A stretch of 64,000 bases of DNA, taken from the NCBI RefSeq assembly GCF_014203015.1, contig NZ_JACHIB010000004.1, positions 179,376-243,375 on the forward strand. Reading direction: 5' to 3'. Below, piece by piece: positions 56,850-64,000 of this stretch. The DNA comes from Castellaniella defragrans. GTDB taxonomy: Bacteria > Pseudomonadota > Gammaproteobacteria > Burkholderiales > Burkholderiaceae_B. The notes beneath the pieces are model-generated. The model saw only the letters and a list, made by a program, of their open reading frames with translations. It was not told the DNA's origin and did no database searches. The number at the start of each line of letters is the position of its first letter. The stretch's first letter is position 1. Made by a program: the position numbers and the translations under genes.

Positions 56850-57374
56850 TTACTTCCGGGTCATCAGATCCGCATTCAGATCCTTTTCCGGACCGACCAC
56901 CAGCAGCAACTGCGCTCCGGCCGGCCCCATCCTGGCGAAATGCACCGCATTGCCATGCGTCAGCACGAAGACGCTGCCCACGGACAGGTCCCTGAGCTTG
57001 CTCTCGTCGTACTTGTCGCCCATGGCCAGCTTCATGTCGCCCGCCAGCACCGTCACGATGGCAGCCATGCCCGCATCCATCTTGCCGTGCGGCTCCAGCT
57101 TCGCATCCGGCGGGAACCAGGCCCGCATCACGCGCACCGGCCCCTGGTCATGGGAGAGCAAGGTCAGGCCACGCGTACCCGTGTCGCTGGGCGCCGATGC
57201 AAACCCGGCCACTTCTTGCGGTCCATACAGGACGAGTTCCTGCGCAGCCGCCGGGACGGCCAGGATCGCGCACGCCGCTGCCGCCAGAGCGATGATGGGC
57301 CGCCCGACCGGCAGGCGGCCCATCATCGATCCCGATACGACCGGGCTGCGCCGCTCTTTCTTCATCCAGCACAT
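56850..57374 (-). CDS. Exported cupin-domain protein
   Basis: This 174-residue protein has a signal peptide (GRPIIALAAAACAILAVPAAAQE) and a single cupin domain (RVMRAWFPPDAKLEPHGKMDAGMAAIVTVLAGDMKLAMGDKYDES... VLTHGNAVHFA) with metal-binding histidines. The periplasmic substrate is unknown. ATG 57374 has AAGGAT upstream and lies 20 bases below a Fur box, so it is the first gene of an iron-regulated run down to the PepSY gene. Confidence 0.82.
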   Translation of the reverse strand: MCWMKKERRSPVVSGSMMGRLPVGRPIIALAAAACAILAVPAAAQELVLYGPQEVAGFASAPSDTGTRGLTLLSHDQGPVRVMRAWFPPDAKLEPHGKMDAGMAAIVTVLAGDMKLAMGDKYDESKLRDLSVGSVFVLTHGNAVHFARMGPAGAQLLLVVGPEKDLNADLMTRK

Positions 57375-57393
57375 GATGGCTCATCCTTCAAAT

Positions 57394-57412
57394 GATAATG
57401 AGAATTATTATT
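57394..57412. promoter_or_regulatory. Fur box
   Basis: GATAATGAGAATTATTATT matches the 19-bp Fur consensus (GATAATGATAATCATTATC) at 16 positions, and further ATAATnnTA-type sequence continues to about 57421. It lies directly before the cupin gene, in an AT-rich patch unlike the surrounding GC-rich DNA. Confidence 0.82.
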
Positions 57413-57419
57413 GATATTA

Positions 57420-57611
57420 TCATGTCCGGGTGATCGTGAACATGGTCAAGTACTCGATCTTTGCCTGCAACGCATTCACGGACCGGCGCATCGCCCCGAT
57501 CTCCGAAAGAAACTCCGTCAAATGCTCTTCCGGCATCCGGCGATGCTCCGGCACTGTCGTGTCCCCAGCGCCACGCCGTTTTGCGAACGCCCGCATCCTG
57601 CCGATGGGCAT
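57420..57611 (-). CDS. Possible small hypothetical protein
   Basis: A 63-residue frame (MPIGRMRAFAKRRG... EHLTEFLSEIGAMRRSVNALQAKIEYLTMFTITRT) ends at the Fur box region. Third codon positions are about 80 percent G or C, and the C-terminal half looks like a short amphipathic helix. No ribosome site is clear. Apart from this and the Fur box, the 573 bases between the cupin gene and the DUF2799 gene show no gene. Confidence 0.3.
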   Translation of the reverse strand: MPIGRMRAFAKRRGAGDTTVPEHRRMPEEHLTEFLSEIGAMRRSVNALQAKIEYLTMFTITRT

Positions 57612-57947
57612 GTTCGTCGTCCGCAAGCGCAGCAGGAGCTTCCGGCAGCCGCAGCAATGCGGCAGCCACGACCAGGCTCCGCTTCGAGCCGCACCCGAAA
57701 AACCGGATTGCGGACCCGGCTTTTCTGTCTTTTTCTCTTACAATGCCGCCAGGACGGGACGCCTTGCAGATTTCCCATCGGACAACCAGAACGTTTTTCC
57801 CGAAAAGACCGAGAAAAAATGGCACGAAATCTTCAAGCACGCCGCTGCGCCGCGAGGCACATTTCCCTGCCGCATCCCGGCGCCACGGGCGGGCCCGCCA
57901 TAAGCCCCGCCACACGTTCCTTCACGAGTCCCTTCACAAACCCCTCC

Positions 57948-58529
57948 ATGAGTCCCGCCGCGAGTCCCGCCGCGAGAAGCCCCGGCGCGGCCTGGGCCCG
58001 GCTCTTGTGCATGGGCGCCGTCGCGCTGACGATGGGCGGCTGCGCCAGCATGTCCGAGAAGGAATGCCTGAGCGCGAACTGGCAGGAACAAGGCTACCGC
58101 GACGGCCGCAACGGCCATCCGGCGTCCCGGGTGGAGGATCATCGCGAAGCCTGTGCCGGCGTCGGGGTGGTGCCCGATACCGAACAGTATCGGAAGGGCC
58201 GCGACCAAGGGGTGCTGGAATATTGCACCCCCGAGAACGCGGCGCGCGAGGGGCGCGCGGGCAGGAGCTACCGCAATGCGTGTCCGGCGCGGCTCGAAGG
58301 CACCTTCCTCACGTATCACCGGCTGGGCTACCAGGCCTACCAGGCCCAGCAGCGCCTCGATTCCCTGAATCGCCAGATGGAACAGACGCAGCGGAACCTG
58401 GACCAGGAAAAGAAGGAAGACAAGCGCCGGGAACTGCGCGAGGAACTCAGGAGCCTGGACCGCCGCCTGTACCAGGCGCGCCAGGAACTGCGCGATGCGG
58501 AGAGGCGGCTGAACTCCAAGTCCTATTAG
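57948..58529 (+). CDS. DUF2799 domain lipoprotein
   Basis: This 193-residue lipoprotein has a signal ending in a lipobox (ARLLCMGAVALTMGGC), the DUF2799 segment SMSEKECLSANWQEQGYRDGRNG and a long C-terminal coiled coil (DSLNRQMEQTQRNLDQEKKEDKRRELREELRSLDRRLYQ). ATG 57948 gives a normal signal length; ATG 57819 would add 43 residues before it. Function is unknown. Confidence 0.78.
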   Translation: MSPAASPAARSPGAAWARLLCMGAVALTMGGCASMSEKECLSANWQEQGYRDGRNGHPASRVEDHREACAGVGVVPDTEQYRKGRDQGVLEYCTPENAAREGRAGRSYRNACPARLEGTFLTYHRLGYQAYQAQQRLDSLNRQMEQTQRNLDQEKKEDKRRELREELRSLDRRLYQARQELRDAERRLNSKSY

Positions 58530-58586
58530 GCAGAGCGGACGCCCGCTGGGACGGGCGGCTGCCGCGCCACCGCTCCACGCCCCCCC

Positions 58587-59519
58587 CTACCGCCCTTCCT
58601 GGCGGATGCGCTGCACCTCGTAGACGCGCAGCGACACCGCCGCGGCCCGCAGCAGGGGCACGTCGATCCGTTGCGCGTCCGCCCGCTCGACCAGATCGCC
58701 CAGGATCTGCTCGACCTCGACCGGACCGCCGGCCTGCCTGTCCCGGTACATGGAGGCGGTGATCGTCGAGCCGGCGTCCGTCAGCCCGGCGATCGCCTGC
58801 TCGGCCACGGCCGGCGCCAGGGGGAAGCCATGGGCCGCCGCGACGGACAGGGCCTCGTCGCACAGCGCCCGGGCGGCGCGCGCGCCGTCGGGCACCGACA
58901 CGACCTGGCCGACCGAGCCGCCGAACAGGCAGCAGATCCCGGCCAGCGACGCCAGGAAAGCCCATTTGTCCCACATGGCCTGCTCGATGTTGTCCGAGAG
59001 CACCGTGGCAAAGCCCGCCCCCCGCAAGGCGGCGTCCACCGCCCGGATGCGATCGCTGATCCCGCCGCCGCGCTCGCCGTAGGCGAGGCTCTGCATCGGG
59101 GCCATCTGCACGATCCGGCCATCGTCGCGCAGTTCGGCCACCACGCGGCAGACGCCGCCCAGCACCGGTTTTTCGCCGAAGCGCGCCACCAGGCGCTCGA
59201 TGTGGCGCATGCCGTTGAGCAGCGGCAGGATCATCGTATCGGGCCCCACCGCGGCGGCGAAGTCCTCCATGGCGCCGTCCAGCGCATAGGCCTTGACGCC
59301 CAGCAGGATCAGGTCGTAGGGTTGCGCGATCCGGGACGCCTCGATCCACCGCGGCCGGACGGTCAGGTCCCCGTGAGGGCTGACGAGCCGCAAGCCGTCG
59401 CGCTGCAGCTGCCCGGCCCGGCGCGCGCGCAGCAGGAAGGTCACTTCGCGGCCGGCCGCGGCCAGGCGGGCGCCGAAATAGCCGCCGACCGCGCCCGCGC
59501 CCACAATCAGAATTCTCAT
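58587..59519 (-). CDS. 2-dehydropantoate 2-reductase-like protein (PanE/ApbA family)
   Basis: This 310-residue NADPH-dependent reductase has RILIVGAGAVGGYFGARLAAAG, a lysine in LILLGVKAYALD and the C-terminal domain with NIEQAMWDKWAFLASLAG. PanE reduces ketopantoate for pantothenate and CoA synthesis, but genomes carry several paralogues with other 2-keto or imine substrates. ATG 59519 has AAGGAG; the longer frame is spurious. Confidence 0.82.
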   Translation of the reverse strand: MRILIVGAGAVGGYFGARLAAAGREVTFLLRARRAGQLQRDGLRLVSPHGDLTVRPRWIEASRIAQPYDLILLGVKAYALDGAMEDFAAAVGPDTMILPLLNGMRHIERLVARFGEKPVLGGVCRVVAELRDDGRIVQMAPMQSLAYGERGGGISDRIRAVDAALRGAGFATVLSDNIEQAMWDKWAFLASLAGICCLFGGSVGQVVSVPDGARAARALCDEALSVAAAHGFPLAPAVAEQAIAGLTDAGSTITASMYRDRQAGGPVEVEQILGDLVERADAQRIDVPLLRAAAVSLRVYEVQRIRQEGR

Positions 59520-59623
59520 GGCGCTTCTCCTTTCGTCCCGAATCCGCCGCGGCCGGCAAACCGGCCGGCCCGCCCTGGATGATAATGCCGATATTTCGAC
59601 TGGACGAGAAGGAACCGCGGGCC

Positions 59624-60235
59624 ATGGACTTTGCATCGACCCTGCTGATCGCCGCCGTGGCATGGCTGGGACTGCGTGCGCACTACCAGCGCACGCGCAT
59701 CGCGCTGCTGGGGCGCCACCTGGCCGGCCTGCAGCTCGAACGCCACATGGAAACCCTGACCCAGGGCTACACCCGCGCCATCCACGAGGCCTCCGAGGCG
59801 CGCCAGATCCAGGTGCTGGAAACCTTCGCCGCGGCCGAGCGCAGCGTGGCGGCACAGGTACGGACGCTGGCCGAGGCCATGCAGCAGGAAGGCGCGCAGG
59901 CCACCTGCATGAGCATGCTGCCGGTCTGCCTGCCCTATGCCGAACGGATCCTGCCGCTGCCGACGCGGGACTTCCGCGCGCTGCTGCGCATCCATGCGGC
60001 CGGCCTGCGCCACGTGGTGGACAACGGGGGCCGCTGGAGCCCGAAGGACCGCGCCTACCATCTCTCGGCGGAGCTGTATCTGCTGCAGCACAGCTGCCAC
60101 TGGTATTGCAAGTCGCGCGCCGTGGCCGATGCGCGGCTGACGCTGCGGCATCAGGTCACGCATCGGCAGGCGCTGGATGCGGCGTCCGACGCGACCCGCT
60201 CGGCCTACCTGCAGTGGATGCGGGGCGCGGCCTGA
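59624..60235 (+). CDS. Hypothetical protein with N-terminal membrane helix
   Basis: This 203-residue protein is not recognised. A hydrophobic N-terminus (ASTLLIAAVAWLGLRAHYQ) is followed by mostly helical sequence (LLGRHLAGLQLERHMETLTQGYTRAIHEASEARQIQVLETFAAAERSVAAQVRTLAEAMQQEG) and a C-terminal region rich in His, Tyr and Trp. ATG 59624 has AAGGA upstream; an earlier ATG at 59579 adds 15 residues. It is divergent from the PanE-like gene and convergent with the ABC ATPase gene. Confidence 0.65.
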   Translation: MDFASTLLIAAVAWLGLRAHYQRTRIALLGRHLAGLQLERHMETLTQGYTRAIHEASEARQIQVLETFAAAERSVAAQVRTLAEAMQQEGAQATCMSMLPVCLPYAERILPLPTRDFRALLRIHAAGLRHVVDNGGRWSPKDRAYHLSAELYLLQHSCHWYCKSRAVADARLTLRHQVTHRQALDAASDATRSAYLQWMRGAA

Positions 60236-60260
60236 CGCAAGGCCGGGTGCGGGGCGCCCC

Positions 60261-60875
60261 TCAGCGCAGGGCGGCCACCTCGACCCGGCAGGCCCCGCAG
60301 GCCCGGATCAGTTCGGCGTCGTGGCTGGCGAACAGCACGACGCGGTCCCGTGACCAGGCCTTGAACTGCCCGGCCAGCACGGCGCGCGCCTGCGCGTCCA
60401 GCCCGTTGCTGGGGCCGTCGGCGACGACGACGGCCGGATCGCCCAAGGCGGCGGCCGTCAGGAAGACCTTGCGGCGCGTTCCCGTGGACATCTGCTCGAA
60501 GCGCTTGTCCAGATGCGGCTCCAGCCCCAGGCGGCACGCCAGGTCGAGCACGGCGTCGTCCAGGGCCGCGTGCTTTTCCGCGGCGACCTGTTCGAGCAGC
60601 CCACGCCCGGTCTGTGCGGGAAACGCCAGGCAATCGTCGGGCACATAGGCCAGCCGGGCCAGGGCCCGCTGCGGCGCGTGGGTCACCGAATGCCCGTCGA
60701 TCCAGACATCCCCCGCGTCCGGCGCGATCGCGCCCGCGATGATGCCCAGCAGGCTGGACTTGCCGGTGCTGTCTTCCTCGCAGAGCGCCACGCAGCCGGG
60801 CTGGAAGGTCCGGGTCAGGCCCTGGAAGACGGGATGGTCGCCGTAGCGCTTGCCGAGATTGTCGATGCGAAGCAT
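60261..60875 (-). CDS. ABC transporter ATPase-like protein with altered motifs
   Basis: This 204-residue protein resembles small ABC ATPases (CcmA-like size). The P-loop reads CEEDSTGKSSLLGI: GKS is present but the leading glycine is replaced by glutamate. The signature is MSTGTRRKV. Walker B is AVVVADGPSNGLD, where the catalytic glutamate of DEP is glycine. The H-loop histidine (FASHDAE) remains. It may bind but hardly hydrolyse ATP. No permease gene is adjacent. The start at 60875 gives a normal N-terminus. Confidence 0.78.
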   Translation of the reverse strand: MLRIDNLGKRYGDHPVFQGLTRTFQPGCVALCEEDSTGKSSLLGIIAGAIAPDAGDVWIDGHSVTHAPQRALARLAYVPDDCLAFPAQTGRGLLEQVAAEKHAALDDAVLDLACRLGLEPHLDKRFEQMSTGTRRKVFLTAAALGDPAVVVADGPSNGLDAQARAVLAGQFKAWSRDRVVLFASHDAELIRACGACRVEVAALR

Positions 60876-61171
60876 GGCGGAAGTGTACGCACGAACGGCG
60901 CGCACGGCCAGTCTCCCCGCGAGACATCAGGAAACAGGCGCGGGCGCTTCTGTGCGATTTTGTCAGCAGAACCTACCGCCGCGCCGCGTCCGCCGGGCCG
61001 GCGGCCGGCGTGTACAGCGCAGGCATATCGGAAGCATACCGGGGGCGCAGGCCGGCCGCGCGGGGCCGGGCGCACCCGCGACGTCCGGGATTTCGCTGTC
61101 GAACCCGCTTACATCGGGCCCCGGAATGCCTTGATAAGGTACCCATGAGTCCATTCTCACAGGAGGCGCTC

Positions 61172-61393
61172 ATGTCCAAGACCCTACTCGCATTCCTCGC
61201 CATTCTCGCCAGCGGCAGCATCCTGGCCGCCTGCTCGTCCCCCTCCACCGTCACCACGCGCGACGGGCGGACGGACTACAGCGCCGACGCGCCGAACACC
61301 GACACGGACGACGGCTTCGTCACCTACGAGAAGGGCGGCCGCGAGGTCAAGATCAACAAGTCCGAGGTCCGGCGGATCGAGGAAGTGGATTGA
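61172..61393 (+). CDS. YgdI/YgdR family small lipoprotein (DUF903)
   Basis: This 73-residue lipoprotein has a signal with lipobox (LLAFLAILASGSILAAC) and the YgdI/YgdR SH3-like fold: STVTTRDGRTDYSADAPNTDTDDGFVTYEKGGREVKINKSEVRRIEE. AGGAGG precedes ATG 61172. Members are outer-membrane lipoproteins of unknown function. Confidence 0.9.
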   Translation: MSKTLLAFLAILASGSILAACSSPSTVTTRDGRTDYSADAPNTDTDDGFVTYEKGGREVKINKSEVRRIEEVD

Positions 61394-61440
61394 CCGCTGC
61401 CCGTGAATGGATCCCCGGCGGCCCTGCCCCTGGCGGAGAC

Positions 61441-61473
61441 GCTATGGGATGAGCCCGCGCTATGGGATGAGCC
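61441..61473. repeat. Duplicated end of the LysR gene
   Basis: GCTATGGGATGAGCC occurs at 61441-61455 and 61459-61473, an 18-bp period. The second copy contains the LysR stop codon, so the last codons of that gene are copied just beyond it. Confidence 0.8.
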
Positions 61474-62404
61474 GGGCCAGCCCGTTCTGCCGCTCGACGA
61501 TCAGGGCCGCCAGCGCCGACAGGTAATCCATGATGGCGGGCTCGAATTCCGCGAATACCTCCATGCTCTTGGTCGAACGCACGACGCTCATGGTCTGGAT
61601 CAGGCGGGGGTCCACGATCCTGCGGGCGGTCAGCCTGCCGCTCCCGAGTTCGCTGGCAACCGCGCCGTAGGGCATGACCGTCGCCGCCATTCCGCGCAGG
61701 ACGATTTCGCGGATTCCGGCGATGGACCTCATCTGGTAGACGATATTCAGGGTGCGCCCCCGTTCGTGGGCCACGCGCTCCATCAGGCAGCGGCCCACGT
61801 CCCGGCGCCCTCCGAATACGAAATTGAAACCCAGGACCTCGTCGAGGGAAATGGCATCCCGCCCGTCATGCATGTCGGGATGGGTGACGAACAGGACGTC
61901 CTCCTGCACCATCGAGGTCAGCCACACGCCGGGCCGCTCGCTTGCGTCGTAGGCCAGGGCGACATCGAGTTCGCGGTTCTCGACGGCATCGACCAGCGCA
62001 AAGCTGGGATCTTCCCTCAGGGAGAACGCAAGGCGCGGAAGCAGTTTCTTCGCCGAGAGGACGGCATCGGTGCCCACGAGCAATACCAGGCTGGAAGGCA
62101 TGCCGAGCGAAAAGAACCTTTCGGCGCTGCGGCCCAGGCTGGAGACGTCCTTGACGGTGACCTCGAGCAGTTCAAACAGGGAGCTGACCCTGGAATAGAG
62201 CAGCTCGCCGGCCGGGGTGACGTCCACGCCACGCGCATGGCGTATCAGCAGGGCCACGCCCAGGGCGTCCTCCAGCTGCTTGATGTTGAGGCTCAGGGCG
62301 GGCTGGGCAATGCATAAGGATTCCGCCGCATGGGTGATGCTGCCCAATTCGACCGTCTTCACGAAGCATTGCAGCTTGCGCAGCGTCAGATTATGCAGAT
62401 TCAT
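61460..62404 (-). CDS. LysR family transcriptional regulator
   Basis: This 314-residue regulator has the LysR helix-turn-helix (LRKLQCFVKTVELGSITHAAESLCIAQPALSLNIKQLEDALGVALLIRHARGVDVTPAG) and an effector-binding domain. It lies downstream of and in the same direction as the class II aldolase and isochorismatase-like genes, 36 bases after the former. Control of these enzymes is likely. The effector is unknown. Confidence 0.93.
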   Translation of the reverse strand: MNLHNLTLRKLQCFVKTVELGSITHAAESLCIAQPALSLNIKQLEDALGVALLIRHARGVDVTPAGELLYSRVSSLFELLEVTVKDVSSLGRSAERFFSLGMPSSLVLLVGTDAVLSAKKLLPRLAFSLREDPSFALVDAVENRELDVALAYDASERPGVWLTSMVQEDVLFVTHPDMHDGRDAISLDEVLGFNFVFGGRRDVGRCLMERVAHERGRTLNIVYQMRSIAGIREIVLRGMAATVMPYGAVASELGSGRLTARRIVDPRLIQTMSVVRSTKSMEVFAEFEPAIMDYLSALAALIVERQNGLARLIP

Positions 62405-62440
62405 AGACCCCTCGCAGTGCCCGCGCCAGGCGGCATGCCG

Positions 62441-63160
62441 TCATGCCTGGAGCAGCGACCGGTGCGCCTGCTCGGCGGACCGGGCCCACAGCTGCCATGC
62501 GCGGTCCGCCTGGCCTTCGGTCGACACCGCCGACGCATGCGCCTCGGCCTCCGACAGGAAAGTCACGGCCCCCAGCCCGCTGGCCTGAAGCTGGATCCTG
62601 GCATTGATCTCGGAATACACCGCGCGGAAGACGGCCTGCTTCAGGGACCCGCCGGTCACCGTGCTGCCATGCCCGCGCATCAGCACCATGGCATGGCCGG
62701 CGAGCATATCGGCCAGATGCCTGCCCAGTGCGGGAGTGGTGACCAGCATGTCGGTGCCGTCCCCGCCCCTGTCCCGGATGTCGAACACGGGGACTCCGCA
62801 GCCGATGAAACCCGCCATATGGCACACCGCCCGGAAGGGCGTGCCTTTCACGACGCTGAAAGGCACGACGGACTGCGAATGGCTGTGGACGATGGCCTGC
62901 ACCTCCGGCCTGGCCCGGTAGATTTCGCTGTGTATGAACCGTTCGAGGTACAGGCGATGGCCGGACGGCCGCAAGGGCTCCCCGTCCAGGCCGATCTCCA
63001 CGAGGTCATCGGGCGTCACCAGCGCGGGCGCCATATTCCGTGCCATCAGGAACGAATCGCCCCCCGCCGATCGGACCGTGACGTGGCCGAACGCGTCCAG
63101 CACCTGCCGATCGAACAAAATGTGGTTGGCAATGGCCAGGTCCTGCTTCAACTCATCCAT
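62441..63160 (-). CDS. Class II aldolase/adducin family protein
   Basis: This 239-residue protein has the family fold and zinc-binding residues: HVTVRSAGGDSFLMARNM, AIVHSHSQSVVPFS with two histidines, and MRGHGSTVTGGSLKQAVFRAVYSEINARIQ. Members split sugar phosphates or decarboxylate hydroxy/keto acids. Beside an amidohydrolase-like isochorismatase and a LysR regulator it probably handles a small organic acid. It follows the isochorismatase gene by 81 bases. Confidence 0.88.
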   Translation of the reverse strand: MDELKQDLAIANHILFDRQVLDAFGHVTVRSAGGDSFLMARNMAPALVTPDDLVEIGLDGEPLRPSGHRLYLERFIHSEIYRARPEVQAIVHSHSQSVVPFSVVKGTPFRAVCHMAGFIGCGVPVFDIRDRGGDGTDMLVTTPALGRHLADMLAGHAMVLMRGHGSTVTGGSLKQAVFRAVYSEINARIQLQASGLGAVTFLSEAEAHASAVSTEGQADRAWQLWARSAEQAHRSLLQA

Positions 63161-63241
63161 CGCTGAAAATCCACCCTGTCATGCATCGATGAAAATCCCG
63201 TCCCGCCTCTGGGCTGACTGGCTGATTGGCCGATTGGCCGG

Positions 63242-63895
63242 TCAGGCGGCCCGGGGCCGAATGGTCCTCAGATAATCCAGCGCTTCCTCCAAGGCCACCA
63301 CGTCGCAGTATTTCGCCTGCAGGTCGAACAGACTCTGCCTGTGCGCGGCTTCCGACCGGTCTCCCACCGCTTCGGCGACGATGATCGGCCTGAACCCGTT
63401 CTGGACCGCATCGACCGCCGTGCCACGCACGCAGCCGCTGGTGGTGCAGCCCGCGATCAGCACGGTATCGCAGCCATTGGAGACCAGACGGGACAGCAGG
63501 TCGGTGCCAAAGAAGCACGACGCGTACTTCTTCACCAGGATCGAATCCTGCGGCTGGTGATGCAGGCGCGGATCCAGTTCGACGGCCGCCGTGCCGCTGC
63601 GCAGCGTGGCGGCGCCCTTCTGCTTCAGCACCCATATACCCCCATCCCTCAAGGACGCGTCGTCATATGCGGTCGTGGTGAAGAAGACCGGCACGCCGGC
63701 CTCCCGGCAGGCATCGATCAGGCGGTTCGCGGCCTCTATTTCGGCGTCCATGTTCGACCCCAGCGGCATGTCGGGGTCGGTGAAGGCCTGGATGATGTCC
63801 ACGATGACCAGGCCCGGCCGCTGGCCGAATCCGATTTTCAACCCGAAGCCGCGCTCACGAAAAAACTTTTCGTCAGCATGAGCCATTTCATTCAT
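63242..63895 (-). CDS. Isochorismatase-family cysteine hydrolase (N-carbamoylsarcosine amidase-like)
   Basis: This 217-residue hydrolase has the catalytic triad of the family: Asp in GLVIVDIIQAFTDP, Lys in ILVKKYASCFFGT and the nucleophile Cys in LIAGCTTSGCVRGTAVDA. The features are closest to N-carbamoylsarcosine amidase-type and maleamate amidase-type members, which release ammonia from an amide. ATG 63895 has AGGAG at good spacing; ATGs upstream do not. An AT-rich promoter region lies above it at 63910-63960. Confidence 0.88.
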   Translation of the reverse strand: MNEMAHADEKFFRERGFGLKIGFGQRPGLVIVDIIQAFTDPDMPLGSNMDAEIEAANRLIDACREAGVPVFFTTTAYDDASLRDGGIWVLKQKGAATLRSGTAAVELDPRLHHQPQDSILVKKYASCFFGTDLLSRLVSNGCDTVLIAGCTTSGCVRGTAVDAVQNGFRPIIVAEAVGDRSEAAHRQSLFDLQAKYCDVVALEEALDYLRTIRPRAA

Positions 63896-63957
63896 TTTCT
63901 TGCTCCTAGTGTTGTGTTTCATTAATTTGTTTATTTATTCAATAGTTTGAAATAAAA

Positions 63958-63989
63958 TGGTGGACGCTTCTTTCGATGAGTGTCCACCA
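63958..63989. promoter_or_regulatory. Inverted repeat at right edge
   Basis: TGGTGGAC (63958-63965) and GTCCACCA (63982-63989) are perfect complements with a 16-base spacer. They lie between the isochorismatase-like gene and an ATG at 63989 (ATG AGC AAG CCG) that may start the next plus-strand gene, cut by the window. It may be an operator for the divergent genes or the end of a mobile element. Confidence 0.4.
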
Positions 63990-64000
63990 TGAGCAAGCCG

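Overview
The window is a GC-rich chromosomal segment of a betaproteobacterium. The order hrcA-hemH-grpE-dnaK-dnaJ, with nadK-recN, fur, bamE-dapB and murB next to it, together with the many Liv-type ABC transporters, points to the family Alcaligenaceae (Bordetella/Achromobacter type). This placement rests on gene order and protein recognition; no alignment was run.

Layout. (a) 0.1-1.9 kb: a GNAT acetyltransferase and a VWA (CoxE-like) protein. (b) 2.0-29.7 kb: a large catabolic island. One minus-strand operon (9.15 to 2.0 kb) encodes a quinone-oxidoreductase-like enzyme, two SDRs, an AroE-like dehydrogenase, a GMC oxidoreductase, a lambda-crystallin-type 3-hydroxyacid dehydrogenase and a beta-keto acid cleavage enzyme (BKACE). 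A second (20.6 to 9.3 kb) encodes a complete Liv-type transporter, an SDR and an E1(alpha-beta fused)/E2/E3 2-oxoacid dehydrogenase complex. A third (27.1 to 22.4 kb) encodes another complete Liv-type transporter with a LivM-LivG fusion. A FadR/GntR regulator and a LacI regulator lie between the transporters. Repeated operator-like palindromes suggest that LacI links the first and third operons and that FadR controls the second. An omega-aminotransferase closes the island. (c) 30-35 kb: an M16 peptidase and the pobR/pobA pair for 4-hydroxybenzoate. (d) 35-47 kb: housekeeping genes for heat shock, heme, NADP, DNA repair, Fur, the outer membrane, lysine and peptidoglycan, with two strong sigma-32 promoters. 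(e) 47.5-51.8 kb: tRNA-Gly(GCC) followed by an accessory patch. It holds a decayed ISL3-type transposase end, a HipA-type toxin fragment, a MarR/MFS pair with shared operator sequence, a flavin reductase and a CMD-like protein. (f) 51.8-57.4 kb: an iron-related operon behind a near-consensus Fur box (cupin, ExbB-like, DUF2946, TonB-dependent receptor, PepSY membrane protein). (g) 57.9-64 kb: small lipoproteins, a PanE-like reductase, an ABC ATPase with damaged motifs, and a LysR / class II aldolase / isochorismatase-like group that reaches the window edge.

The most promising undescribed system is the 2-29.7 kb island. The sequence shows an uptake, oxidation, CoA-forming and cleavage toolkit under two regulators, but it does not identify the substrate. 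Short tandem duplications, mostly of 15-24 bp and inside or beside gene ends, recur through the window.
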